From Nilaparvata lugens (taxonomy: Eukaryota > Arthropoda > Insecta > Hemiptera > Delphacidae): a stretch of 64,000 nucleotides of DNA. The stretch covers positions 6,968,671 to 7,032,670 of the forward strand of contig NC_052505.1 in assembly GCF_014356525.2 (NCBI RefSeq). Reading direction: 5' to 3'. Position numbers and translations under genes: made by a program. Shown here piece after piece: positions 1 to 11,938 of the stretch (position 1 is its first letter; every line of letters begins with the position of its first letter). The notes below the pieces were generated by a model. The model was not told where the DNA came from. It did no database searches and worked only from the letters and a program-made list of their open reading frames with translations.

Positions 1-83
1 TCATTCAACTAATTCATTTCATATTACTTCATGCTTCCTTTTTCTCCCTTTCAAAATTCCTTCACTTTGACTAGGTTTAATTC

Positions 84-440
84 TAAGGCTGGCCACTAAC
101 GGTAGGACATACATGATAAATATGTGTGTAAGCTACATGCATGTGTATCATGCACTCATACACACATGTTCATCATGCATGTTTTGTCATCAGCGAGAGG
201 CTCTTAACATAAAATAAAGAATCAATAACAATAAATAAATCACTGGGAAATTACAGATTATAATGATACAAAAGTAATTTAACTTCAAAAAATGAACAAC
301 AAAAAATCGAAGATACTAAAACCTAACCTCAAAAAATTTAGTTCGAAGCCTTTCGCTGTGATAACAACAAACAATGTTTGACGACTGTGTGTACACATTT
401 ATGTTTGACATGAATGTTCTGTCGTTAGTGGCCAGCCTTA
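84..440. repeat. MITE-like element with perfect terminal inverted repeats
   Basis: The ends are inverted copies: TAAGGCTGGCCACTAACG at 84 and CGTTAGTGGCCAGCCTTA ending at 440. The interior is AT-rich, contains CATG/ATGCAT-rich stretches and has no coding potential. This is the structure of a short non-autonomous DNA transposon. I could not define a target-site duplication beyond one or two bases. Confidence 0.7.
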
Positions 441-1428
441 CAATAACATTTATCCTTTGCTTTAGTTTAATCTTATAGTAAGCATTCCATTTTTATTTTG
501 CTTTGTATTATATAATAGGCACCTGCTGAAAACCTTTAGAAAAATCATATTTGTAATTTTCCTACTGAAGAATGAAATGATTGGTTATTTCCTTATCGCT
601 AAGGTTGAAAAATGAAAAATGGAATAATCACTGTTTAACATTACATTGTGAGTGATTTGGTATTTTTCCAAAATAAATACACTATTGGAGTTGACAACTT
701 CAATTATTAGTGTATTTATTCGTGTTAATATTAGTTTATTTATTCATAATCACTATTTGTTGGAAGTGGTTATGAAGTATGCGCAGTCGCTGAATGACAT
801 TTTAAACAGAGGTTCAATTACAAAATCTATTGGAATTTCACTGTGAAAAACCAAAAACACCTGAAATACATTCTAAACAACTCTACCGTCTTCTCATATA
901 CCGTAGACCGTAGCTGTAATCATATAGGATATCGACAACTATTTCACTTGAAAAATGAGCTGATAACTACACATATTTTTAATGATTATTAAAGATTTTT
1001 TAACACAATCAATAATAGAAAATAGTGTATATATGGAGTGCCTAAATATTACATTTTATAGTCTCTTGTGCCAGCCTGTTTCCATGCTCAGTAATGTAAG
1101 TGGCGAAATCAAATCAAATGATCTTTATTCACAAAAAAGTAATACAGCAGCAGAAACAAAATATGCATAGTGAATATTCCCGTCAAAGACAACAAGTCTG
1201 GGTGTGGGGAATGAGCACCGTGAACTGCATTATAGCAACTGACAGATGAAGAATTACAATGAAAAAAAAAAGAGATAATCCAATATCTAGGAAGAGGATC
1301 ATCTCTATAAATTTGATTAAGGCTCAAAATCTATAAAAATATGGTGTCAATGTTATAAGTAGCAGTCAAACAGCATCACAGCATTGAAAATGATTGATTT
1401 AAAACCATAACTTATTTTTACTTTCCTT
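441..1428. other. Non-coding stretch, presumed Nup62 intron
   Basis: AT-rich DNA without supported exons. Around 1105-1160 there is a TTTATT-rich and CAGCAG-rich patch resembling the 3' end of a LINE in reverse orientation, but there is too little to classify it. The stretch lies upstream of the Nup62 exons and is most simply intronic. Confidence 0.4.
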
Positions 1429-1557
1429 GCCCTATTACCATAGGTAAGGAAAGTATTGCTTTCCAAAAAAAATTAAGGTACCCCAATTTCAAGTTTTCTA
1501 TATGTTTCAAGGTCCCCTGAGCCCAAAAACATGATTTTTGGGTATTGGTCTGTGTGT

Positions 1558-1595
<38 letters not shown>

Positions 1596-2506
1596 CTGTG
1601 AACACGATAACTCCATTCCTAATTAACCGATTGACTTGAGTCTCATTTCTGGGAAAATTTCAGGAGCTCCGTAATATTATTGAGAAAAATGACGGATAAT
1701 CACTGAAAAACCATGTTTTTCACGGTTTTCTCGAAAACGGCTCCAACGATTTTCTTCAAATTTATACCATGGATAGCTGTTTATAAGCCCTATACTCTGA
1801 CATGAGTCTCATTTTTGGAAAAATTCCAGGAGCTCCGTAATATTATTGAGAAAAATGGCGGATAATCACTAAAAAACCATGTTTTTCACGGTTTTCTCGA
1901 AAACGGCTCTAACGATTTTCTTCAAATTTATACCATGGATAGCTATTTATAAGCCCTATCAACTGACATGAGCCTCATTTCTAGGAAAATTGCAGGAGCT
2001 GCGTAATATTCTCGAGAAAAATAGCAAATAATTACTGAAAAACCATGTTTTTCACGATTTTCGCAAAAATTACTCGACTGATTTATTTAAAATTCATACT
2101 CTGTATAGTTATTTATCAGCTCCATCAACTGGCATGAGTCTCCTTTCTGGGAAACTAAGGGGGGGTTCACCCCATCCTTCAGAAATGGACTTTGTAACCT
2201 CCTTCTCGTGCATGTGGTAGGTAGGTAGAGCAGTCTATAAAAATAACACATAGTCGAGATATTTCATCTGTAGAACAGCTATTTTGACGATTTTTAAAAA
2301 ATCATCGGATTTCACAATTTACACAAAGGAAAAAGTACTCTGAAAAAAATTATATAATACACACATATACAGTAGTCTGATCGTAGTTTCAAATAATTAT
2401 GTTGCCGCCAATCGTCATTATGTTATTTCTCTGAATTATTGTTGTTTAAGAATGAGGCTCCCAGTTTAATGAGCAAGGAAAGTTGTGTGAGTGTACCACA
2501 CCAGAT
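1429..2506. repeat. About 1.1-kb transposon-like repeat with an internal ~167-bp tandem array
   Basis: The left end has a hairpin in which CTTTCCTTGCC is answered by GGTAAGGAAAG. The right end is GAGCAAGGAAAGTTGTGTG followed by GAGTGTACCACACCAGAT. The interior carries at least three and a half degenerate tandem units with period about 167 bp. Each is marked by a GAGTCTCATTTCTGG-like motif at about 1634, 1801, 1968 and 2134, followed by an AGGAGCTCCGTAATATT-like motif in the first units. A fragment of the right half recurs at 5485-6113, and the terminal hairpin recurs inverted at about 11990-12053. No protein is encoded. Confidence 0.7.
1550..1598. repeat. (TG)n microsatellite
   Basis: A TG dinucleotide run with a few TA interruptions, lying inside the 1.1-kb repeat. 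Confidence 0.9.
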
Positions 2507-2646
2507 TTTTTGATATTGTATTGCATTTATTAGATGGCTCTCAACTGTTTTTATGGGAGTGAAACACTCAGTACCGTATTAATATAATTCTTTCCTCCTT
2601 TGTTACTTCTAAGCAATTATTGATCCTAATATTTTAAAATGTGCAG

Positions 2647-2758
2647 GTATCATATGGCTGAAAGTTTGGATACCCAGTTGAAGCAAATGTCAGAGGATTT
2701 GAAAGAAATCATCGAGCATTTGAACGAATCGAACCGAACCCAAGATTCCAATGATCCT
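2647..2758 (+). CDS. Nup62: Nup62 penultimate coding exon
   Basis: The exon is 112 nt long and is entered with one base completing a codon, followed by 37 codons. It encodes heptad-patterned coiled coil (…QMSEDLKEIIEHLNES…). The donor is GTAAGT. Confidence 0.88.
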
Positions 2759-4544
2759 GTAAGTATCAAGCAATTTTGAAGCTCTCGGAAATAATCACCG
2801 TTTATATGTGTGCAAAGAGTTTTTCAATCAGTGAAACGAACAATAATTATAACTATTGAAAAATCCAGTAACTCATTTTAGTTCTTAACCTTCCTGTAGT
2901 CGCGCTCTACTCAATCACACGAGCAGTCGCGTGTTGTATTTTGTACAACATCCAAGTGTTATGTACTCTGTTCATTGTCAAAACATATATCAATTAATTG
3001 TATAATATTACTTTTTCCATCTTCTTTCACCATTCAATAGTTTTGTGCAGCAAAAAACTGACACTTGTACTTTTTACAACAGCGCGACTGCCGGAAGGTT
3101 AAAACTTACATTATTTGTGATACGCTTGAAGGTTATGTAATAGAGCAATGAAGATGAAATAAATGTGATGTGATTAAGATGAAATGTCAGACCTGCTAAG
3201 AACTACAAACAGAATTAATATTTTGGTTTGAATTCGTAAGAACAAAATTGTTCATTTCAGAAATAGGGTTGGTTTGGAAAATTCGATGGTGTCTTGCATT
3301 TTGCAAGCAACTTGACTTGTCTGACGCCGTTTTAGGCCAACCAGACAGACGTATTATGTATCTATCTATTGAAGAATGGCAACAGATATTCTTTTGATAT
3401 GCTACCTATTCAGACGATTTTTTCACTTTTGGGCTCGTATTACGTTAGGCCACCAGTGGGTGGGCAAAGAGCAACTTTTGGCGGCCGTGTGTAATACAAG
3501 TTGAGACACCATTATTAGTGTATATAATACATAATATATATAATAAATAATACGAATACACAAGTGGCTGACACCAGCCAAATTCTGAGCCGTGACCTGA
3601 GCACAACTGGTAGCCTAATGTAATTTGAGCCATATATAATAGAATGACTTTTATTTGTTGACGTGGCGAAGTTTGGACAGTTATGTCCACTCTACAACTT
3701 GACTTAACAAAACTTCACTTTACGAAACCACTTACCACTTAATATATATAGCCACTTAATAATACGAATACACATGCGAGGTATACGAATATTTATATAT
3801 CTATTAGAATTGTGAGTAAGAACTTTGACTACAGTTTTCCAAGCTGAAATAAGAAAATAATAAACTCACTTTCAATTTTTAATAAGCACTTTCAAAGTGC
3901 TTGTTTTTGTTAAGGTGCGTACAGATTTACGCGCCGCGAACATGAGCAATTCACTTTTAATCAGCTGATGCCAAAGCCTTTTATATTTGTATCTTAGCGT
4001 TTCTGTAAAAATACAGATAAAGTCAGCTGATTAAAAGTGAATTGCTCATGTTCGCGGCGCGTATATCTGTACGCACCTTTAGATTGCTGCATTAAGTACT
4101 GTAATTATTGCCGTAATGTTCTTTAATTCTTTCAAAATCCCAAGAGAAGGCTACATGTGTGTCAGCAGTTTTTTTTTAATTATCACAAATTTATTCAAAA
4201 TACAAATGACCACCTACAAGACTGTATAGGCCCGATAATTTTTGTTTTGGAACTGCATTCAACAATTTTTTAAACTACTCAGCTTAACGTTACAATGTCA
4301 TGAGCTTCGCAAGTCTAGCCTATTCAATTATAAGGATTTGATTTCATGTGATGTAATAACATATTCATTTTTATTCATAAATAAACTCTGTTTCTTGCAG
4401 GTTATTCAAATTGGACATATTCTGAATGCCCACATGAATTCATTGCAGTGGGTTGATGACCACGTAATACAAATACAAAACAAGCTCGATGAAGTGACCA
4501 AACTCCACGACGTTCATAGGAGAGAAAATGAACGATCTTTTTAA
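2647..4544 (+). CDS. Nup62: Nucleoporin p62 (Nup62), C-terminal part, last two coding exons
   Basis: Exons 2647-2758 and 4401-4544 encode the C-terminal coiled-coil end of Nup62, a central-channel FG nucleoporin that forms a complex with Nup54 and Nup58 and functions in nuclear transport. The identification rests on MAEDLK- and IIEHLN-like blocks in exon one and an ILNAHMNSLQW block in exon two, which closely match the animal Nup62 C-terminus as I know it. The splice sites are GCAG/GT at 2646, CCT/GTAAGT after 2758 and TTGCAG before 4401, joined in phase 0. The protein ends ...ERSF and stops at 4542-4544, a few residues short of the vertebrate end. The FG repeats and upstream exons lie left of the window. 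Confidence 0.9.
3911..4081. repeat. MITE with ~70-bp inverted repeats, inside the Nup62 intron
   Basis: TAAGGTGCGTACAGAT at the left pairs with ATCTGTACGCACCTTTA at the right. The inner arms, including CGCGCCGCGAACATGAGCAA and the CAGCTGA inner edge, are also inverted. A second, disrupted member of this family begins at 35952. Confidence 0.8.
4401..4544 (+). CDS. Nup62: Nup62 last coding exon
   Basis: This exon encodes 47 residues plus a TAA stop. The acceptor is TTTCTTGCAG. The HILNAHMNSLQWVDDH segment and the ENERSF end are characteristic of the Nup62 C-terminus. Confidence 0.9.
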   Translation, partial: VIQIGHILNAHMNSLQWVDDHVIQIQNKLDEVTKLHDVHRRENERSF

Positions 4545-5012
4545 AAAATAATTTTTCAACGTTTTTGCTCCTCAGGGTTAGTAATAATTATTAAATGGCC
4601 TCAATACTATTCAAAAGAACTTGAAGGTATTTCAATCCTTTGTTGTAAAACCGTTCAAATAGAGAGTAATTGACATAGTTTTTTAATTGTGTAAAACATG
4701 CAAGTATGAAGTGCTTCTTGCACTAATCTCAATTTTATTAATGATTCTATTGATTAAATGTTCTTGAATTCAAGATGATTATAAAAAGGACGCCACATTC
4801 TAATTTACCAACTAAATAACTTTGAAGATGAGAATTAATTTGTGAGTCTAGTACTAAGGATTTTTCATCTTAATATTGTTGTTCATTGTTCATATAAATC
4901 TGATCTCATGACGTTGATAGCATACTGTAACGTTTCTTTGCATGGATTTTCCAAATTTCTTAACTGTATTATAATGTGCTTCATTTAATAAAATATTAAT
5001 TTTGTGGTATTA
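4545..5012 (+). other. Nup62: Nup62 3' untranslated region with poly(A) signal
   Basis: AT-rich sequence after the Nup62 stop. An AATAAA hexamer lies at 4987-4992, about 445 nt downstream of the stop, and is a plausible polyadenylation signal. The exact cleavage site cannot be told from sequence. Confidence 0.5.
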
Positions 5013-5274
5013 AAAATTAATGCTTGTACACATTTTTTTCCAAATCTATTATATATATATATAGGTATCACAAAAAATATTGAAAACTTTGAACTTAGAA
5101 AATATAAATTATGGTTAAAAAAGGTATCAGTTGTGGAAACTTGCAGCAATTAACCGTAACGTTCAGTCGAATTTTACTTATTCCACACATAATAAATAAT
5201 ATGTCAATATGTGTATTTGTGAAAAGAAATTTCATGAGGTCTTTTCATAGGACTTAAATTATGACCTAACAAGG

Positions 5275-5475
5275 ACATATTCTTCCTCTCGTCAATTACT
5301 ATCATTCCTGAGAGTTTGAGCGATTTTCATGTTGACCATTTTTGCCAAAATCCATGAAAAATGCATATCTCCCAGATTTGGTTGATATTGGGCTATGGAT
5401 AGAGGTTGACCTAACAAGTGTTGTGCTATAATATGAGACCTTTCGCTACAATACAGGGTGAGTTATTCACTCAAA
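5275..5475. repeat. Dispersed repeat, copy 1
   Basis: This stretch shares long blocks with 18655-18860, such as ATCATTCCTGAGAGTTTGAG, CTCCCAGATTTGGTTGATAT and GTTGTGCTATAATATGAGAC in the same order. It is non-coding and its class is unknown. Confidence 0.7.
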
Positions 5476-5484
5476 CATTAAATT

Positions 5485-6113
5485 ATACAATAGTTTGATC
5501 GTAGTTTTAAATATGTAGCCGCCAATCGTAATTATATTATTCCCCTAAGTTATTAACGTTGAGCGCTCAGCTCTAGGGACAAACTAATTCCGCTAGATCG
5601 CTCCAGCTGTACTATTCACTTGCTGCCCGAGCATAGCAGGCGTAAAACCGTGTTTTAAAGGTACACATACCAGCGGCTATTGTGTATATAAAAGAAGTTT
5701 AAGCATCAACTTTATTCATCAATAACAGTGCTACAAGTTGCTATTAATTTGAAGTCTATAGAACGAACATTGAATGTGAAAAAAGAGTTTAAAATGCATA
5801 AAAATTCAATTTTTTCAGATTTTCAAAAACAAAGTTGACTTAATTTTTGCTATATTGAAAAGAAGACTTGCATATTTTTCTCAAATTTCTGACCAGTAGT
5901 TTTTGTAGGGTATGTGTACCATCTGCCTCAAAAAAGTGACTTTTGAAGCCCTATTGTTAGCTAACAGAAGCTGATGAAAATATTTCAATTGCATAGATTA
6001 TGTCCTAAGAACCTGTCCAATAGATTAGAAAAAGAAAAAAAAATTGAATGCACAACCTTAAGGCTTACAGTTTTCAATGAGCAAGGAAAGTTGTGTGAGT
6101 GTACCACACCAGA
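5485..6113. repeat. Fragment of the 1.1-kb repeat family
   Basis: It begins with a TAGTTTGATCGTAGTTTTAA block also present at about 2370, and ends with the same GAGCAAGGAAAGTTGTGTG / GTACCACACCAGAT terminus as 1429-2506. The middle differs. No coding signal was seen. Confidence 0.65.
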
Positions 6114-8127
6114 TTAAAAAAACTCATTTCGTTCAATCCAATTTATTTATCTATCCACTTTCATTTATCATAATAAAAGATTTATGAATAGTTATCACAG
6201 AATTTGAAGAGGACTATCACCATACTTTTTTTGTAGATACTACTTCTCTCATAGAGGATTGAAGGATTAGTGATAGATGAGCCATATACTGTGTATAAAT
6301 AAACTAAAATACATTATTAAAGTGAATAGTTAATACACATTATTTCGAAGTGAATTGGAAAATAGTGTTCCGCGAAAATTCACAGATATCCATAGAGAAA
6401 TCTTCCAGAGAGAATAACAATAACAAAAAACGTAACTAGTTTTTCAGTAGAATGAATGAGCTAGGTGAATAATATTTGTATTATAAAATAAATTAGAAAT
6501 AATGGTGTCATCAATTTCGAACTTAATTGAAATAGGAATCTATCCTATGACTGGTTATGACTGAATCAATGATAACAGTTTGAAGTGCTCTAGAGCACTA
6601 GGCTTCATCAGCGTTAAGGAATAAAAACTATTTTTAGTCAACTAATTGCTTTCACTAATCGTTTGTCACAATTCAAACATCCTGGAACAAAAATAACACA
6701 TTTTTAAGCAAAGTATCCAATTACGGTACCTATTTTAGTACTTATTGAGGTAGATTTATCTTCTTTATAAGTAGAAGGCTATTTTGAGAGTTAGAGAATC
6801 TAGATAAGAAATGAGTTATAAACGTTGCTAACATAAGTTTATAAAGAATATATTTCTAATCATTTCTAAACTTCTATAATCAAGTAATTATCGTTTGAAA
6901 TTTCCAACTTCTGTAATGATTCATTTTTATTATACGATAAAGCTTACTCATTTTACACAAAATTCTTCAAATTTTCAAATATTTATTTCATTCACAATCA
7001 CAAATCATAATTATAATATTGATGACAATATGTTGTCTAAGGCAACTAGTATGTATACCAGGCTGGTGTCCTAATATTATAACCATTATTATATGGTGTA
7101 TAATATTCCCATTGGAATTGGGTTCAATGCTCTGCGATGATTCTCGGACACCAGTAGAGTCCCAGGTCGGGTTTCCCTCGCGCCACAAGAACTAATTCCA
7201 GCCTTGTATCCTAATGAGATACGAGCTCTAGGTAGATATGAGGATTAGATAGGTACGTGTGAATCTAGGTAGATACCTATGTGAATATTCAGATTGATAT
7301 AGTTGGCAAGCCGTACTATGAATTGAATTGAATTGAATTGAGTTTATTTCGCCAAATTATACATGATTATAATATTTAAAAAATGCACAAAATGCAAGCA
7401 GCACAACGTAACAATTGTGTAAAATAAAACTTAAGACATCATGACCTGAGAAGTAATACAATAATTATATTAAATTATAATAGTGATACATCTTATAAGA
7501 AATAATAAAGGTTGATATCTATTAATAGTGTTATAAATAGAGAGCTTTAGACTATTATAGTTTATCCTTAGATCTGAGAAAATTGCACTGCTTAGCAAAT
7601 CTGAACCCTATATAGACTATGTGATACGAGCTCTAGGTAGGTATGAGGGTTAGCCTGTTGTTTTTACCTGGATTGTATTTGTATATGATTAAATAAATAA
7701 ATAGATAGGTGCGTGTGGATCTAGGTAGGTACCTTTGTGATTATTCAGATTGGTATAGTAGACAAGCCACGAGAAAGTCCCTGGATTGCGGTCTAAATGT
7801 ACTTTAAGTGAAAATGAGAACTTTCTCATGGCGTGCCGACAATAACAGCTGAGACGAAAACACGCCTCAAGGCCTTAGTATGAGTGGGATCGGAATGCTG
7901 CATGACAGATGTGGCCCCGGATTTATGTTGTTCTAGGGAAGCATGAATCCATTGAGAAATACATGGAGCTAACTGACTGGTTTCATTGAAGATGGGACAA
8001 AAAGCTCATTCAGTATACAATAATGGACTTGGGATAAAACTGAAAACTTTTTTTAACATTCTTACTCACCTCATGATAAATATTGATTGTCAGATATGGA
8101 GGCAGTAGATGATTGCAGTCAGGCTCT
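6114..8127. other. Intergenic region between convergent Nup62 and PMM
   Basis: No gene is supported. It contains a short GAATT tandem run at about 7320-7340 and a stretch at 7190-7320 whose ATACGAGCTCTAGGTAGATATGAGG-like motif recurs at 7620-7760, suggesting a degraded dispersed or duplicated repeat. It also contains the 3' flank of the phosphomannomutase gene. No clear AATAAA was found close to the PMM stop on the minus strand. Confidence 0.4.
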
Positions 8128-8345
8128 TTATAGATAAGGGAATAGTTTCTTCAAATGCGCTACTGTATCATCAGGACATGTAACTGAATGCCCGATGGTC
8201 TTTGAATGGATAAATATTTCATAGTCATTGCCTCCAATATCAGTTTTATCTCCAAAAAAGTGGATGTCTTCAAAACTGTTCAAGAATTGTAGGCAGTAAG
8301 TCTTGTCCCACCCAATCGGGAAGACATCGAAACTTATTTGGCCAC
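8128..8345 (-). CDS. Pmm2: PMM exon 5 (last)
   Basis: The exon completes a glycine codon and encodes residues 179-250, including [14 protein letters not shown] and the metal-site GDKT / GGNDYEIF region. The stop codon TAA is at 8128-8130. Confidence 0.94.
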
Positions 8346-11300
8346 CTGAAATTGTCAAAGCTACAGTTCAAATCACAACTAAGGTAATATTAGTTATCAA
8401 TGCCGTAATTGAAAGAATAAGACGTTGATGTTGAATTGAATTTTTAAAATCTCTACTCATAGTAGGTCATTAAATTCTCTTTGAAATGATGTATTATTTC
8501 ACAATTCCAAGTTTTCATTTCATTGTTATAACAACTTAAATGTAGTGGGTGAAATTTTTAATGCTGCAACAAGTGTCTACTCAGCGATTCCACAACTTCA
8601 ACAGAGGGGACAAAGATGCGCACTTTTGTTATGTTTACCTTTCAACTAGTCCAAATTAAGCTGCAAAGTCAAGAATTGTGTCACAGGCACCCCTTTCAAA
8701 ATTCATTATCAAATGATCGATTGTTGCAGCATTAAAAATTTCACCCCCTACATTGAAGTAGTTAAAACAATGAAACGAAAACTTGGAATTGTGAAATAAT
8801 ATATCATATCAAAGAGAATTTGATGCTCTACAAAACTACGGTAAGCATAAATTTTTACGATGCATTGTTATAAGCCCTGAAAGAGCAAAAAATTGGATAA
8901 AAACCTGTTATTTCAACAATTACACACCTTCAAGAGCGAATATCTCGGGAACTATTGGGAATATCACAAAATTCCACTGAACAAAAAAGGGTAGAGAATT
9001 TAACAAGCTTCATTTGTGTATAGTTAGTTATATCGGTAGAACGTAAATTGTTCTCAAGATATGAGCGTGCAAGCAAAAAGCTGAAAAATTCAACTTTTAA
9101 ACCACCCTCATCCCCTTATCACTTGAGTTAGGAATGGGGACTTCGATATGTTCTCCTCCCAACTAGTCTCAACAAAGCTGCAAAGTCGAAAATTGTGTTC
9201 AAAACATTCCCTCCAAATTCCTTTGTCAATTGGTCTATTGTTGAAAAACTGGAGATTTCACACTCAACAATAAAGCTGCTGCAACAGTTGTACGAAAATG
9301 CGTAAAAGTGTGAAATTATATACATCAAATTGAAGAGAATTTGATGCTCCATAAGCTCATAATCAGCATGGATTTTTCCCATCGATTATTAAAGAGTTAT
9401 AAGAGCAAAAATAGAAAAAATGGAGGAAAACGCGGTTTTTTCAAAAATGTCACACCTTCAAAATCTGATATCTCGAAAACTAGAAAAGATATAGAAAAGT
9501 TGTGAGATGAATATTGTAGGGAATTATGTAAGCTTTCATTTTGTATATAACAGAGATTCCGTAAAATACATAGGTATCGAGTTATATGCGAGAAATCAAA
9601 AAATGGTAACTTTGAACCACCCCCACCCCCTTAGCACAGGGGGTAGGGGTGGGGACTTTTGATATGTTTACCTCCTTACTACCCTTAACAGAACTGCGGA
9701 GTCAAAAATTGTCTACCAAACTTTTCCCTCTTTAACCTTTCCTTGACTGGACTAATTGCCAAAAAATGATTTGCCAGTGGTGCAAAGTTGGTAAAGGATA
9801 GAGCTATCATCTGCTTTGTGTAATGACAGACAAGGATAGCAATCAGGAGCTGTCTTTATAAGGTGGATCTCACTATAGAGTTATATACTTATTGCAATTT
9901 CAGTTTCAAAAATGTAATATATCAGACGTATAGAAAAATAAAAATTGAATAGTCAAATAAAAGTTCAACTACCATAAGATTAAACAAGGAAATGAATTAC
10001 AATAAACATTCAATCGCGAATAAAGTATCTTACCTATAGAGTATTTCAAGTTGAAGTCTGGAAATGTTTTCTGAAGATTATCAATGAACGTTTGTCGAAT
10101 TCTATGCTCTCTATCGTAGATCTCGAAATCATTTCTTTCTTGCCTTGAACAATTTCTTCCAATTGGACTAATATTGAGCATTCCTTTCCTGAATTCTATG
10201 AATGTGCCTCGCTTCACTGGAATTTGAAGCTCCGACATGTAGTGTAAACAGTAATTTATGAATTTCTGAAGTTTTTCCTCTCCTAAATGTTTTTGGATGC
10301 TCTGAAAAAACGAACGTAAGAGATATTATTATGAACTTTACAAAGAAGAGGAGTTATGAAAGTAAGGTGGAAATTTTTCATTTCCAAATTATTACTTCAA
10401 GACGCTTTATCAATTTCTAAGGATTAAAGATAGATAGATAATTTAGCAGCCACTGACCTCCTCTCAAAGGGGTATATGGACTTTTCAATCATTTAAATTA
10501 TATAAATTGAATTTTGCATTTATAAAACTGATTGTTAAATATACTCTCGAAAGTCTACGAAAATCACCGTGAACTAAAGCAACTGAAAAACTCCTGAATC
10601 GAATAGAAACACTGTTCTTCCAGTTCTGTCTTCAACTGAACTCTCAGTTTTTCAAGCGTTTGACGAGTTGAATGTGTTGGCAATGCATTGAATAGATGAA
10701 TAAGAATAATAAAGAATAAAGAATTGGAGCAACAAAATCACCCCCTCCTTTCTCACTGTTACAGCTCCATCGTTTTACCAAAATCTATTATCCATAGAAA
10801 AGCACCCATGACCCACCCAAACTGGCCCACTTCGAATTGAGTCCTACCATTTATATGGCAATGTATAATTCTTTATTCATTTATACAATAAGTACATTAT
10901 CAAAATGGTAGGGAGAGGAAAAATAAGGTAACCTTGTGCTATTCCTCTCCCAAATTTAGATAACACAGTCCGAAATAGGTTATGTCTTGTAGTTCTTCAA
11001 TTCACAAAATTTTCAGTCCACAAGTATTTTCACAAAGTAGATTTTCAAATTCAGATGTTTCAAAACTAAACATAGAAGAGATATTTCACATTATTTAAAC
11101 TAAAATAGGAAATATTCACATATTAAAAATATAATGTTGAAGAATTACCGAAAAACAAACTTAATACTAAAAGCACAGCTAATCTTAATTTTGGCTGCAA
11201 TTGAAATGGTACAACAATAGATCAATATGTCTGTGTTTTGATGTAATATGAATCAACCACCGTTGGATATTTATCTGTTTATAGCCGCCTGCTTTATTAC

Positions 11301-11903
11301 CCTTGAAGAATATTGTTTTGAACTGAAATACTAATACAAAATAGAAGCAATTCGACTGAGTCATTGTCAATATTGTAGAACCGTTCCATAATTGAATAAA
11401 AACACAAAACATTTTTTGTGTTTTTATTCAAAATAGAAGCAGTTGGCCAATCATTGAAAACTCTTGTTAACGCAGTAACCAGAGTTATTATACAATGAGG
11501 AAGTGAATGGAAAAACAAATTTACCTGAATTGCCAGGTCTTCACCTCGCGATATTGCATGAAGCCCATTCTCGGCAAATACGTAGTCCAATGCATTCAAC
11601 ACTGAAAATACAACACCTTTATTAATAGAAACATATACTTTGTATTCACGTAAAAGACGAGCTAAATGAACTGCAGATGTGCGCCTATCTTCTACAAGAA
11701 TTTAAAAATAAATTAATGAATCTTCATAATTGGTTAACATTTCAATATAAAAACATTATATTGAGGGGAGCGGTTGGCTTCGAGGTCACACTTAAGGTTG
11801 ACTTCGAGGTTGGATTAGCTTGGAAGAGCCGATTCCGCTAAATATAATTTATGAGTTTGGAAATGGCACCCGGAGGTTCGGAACTCCTGAGGTCCACTCA
11901 TAG

Positions 11904-11938
<35 letters not shown>

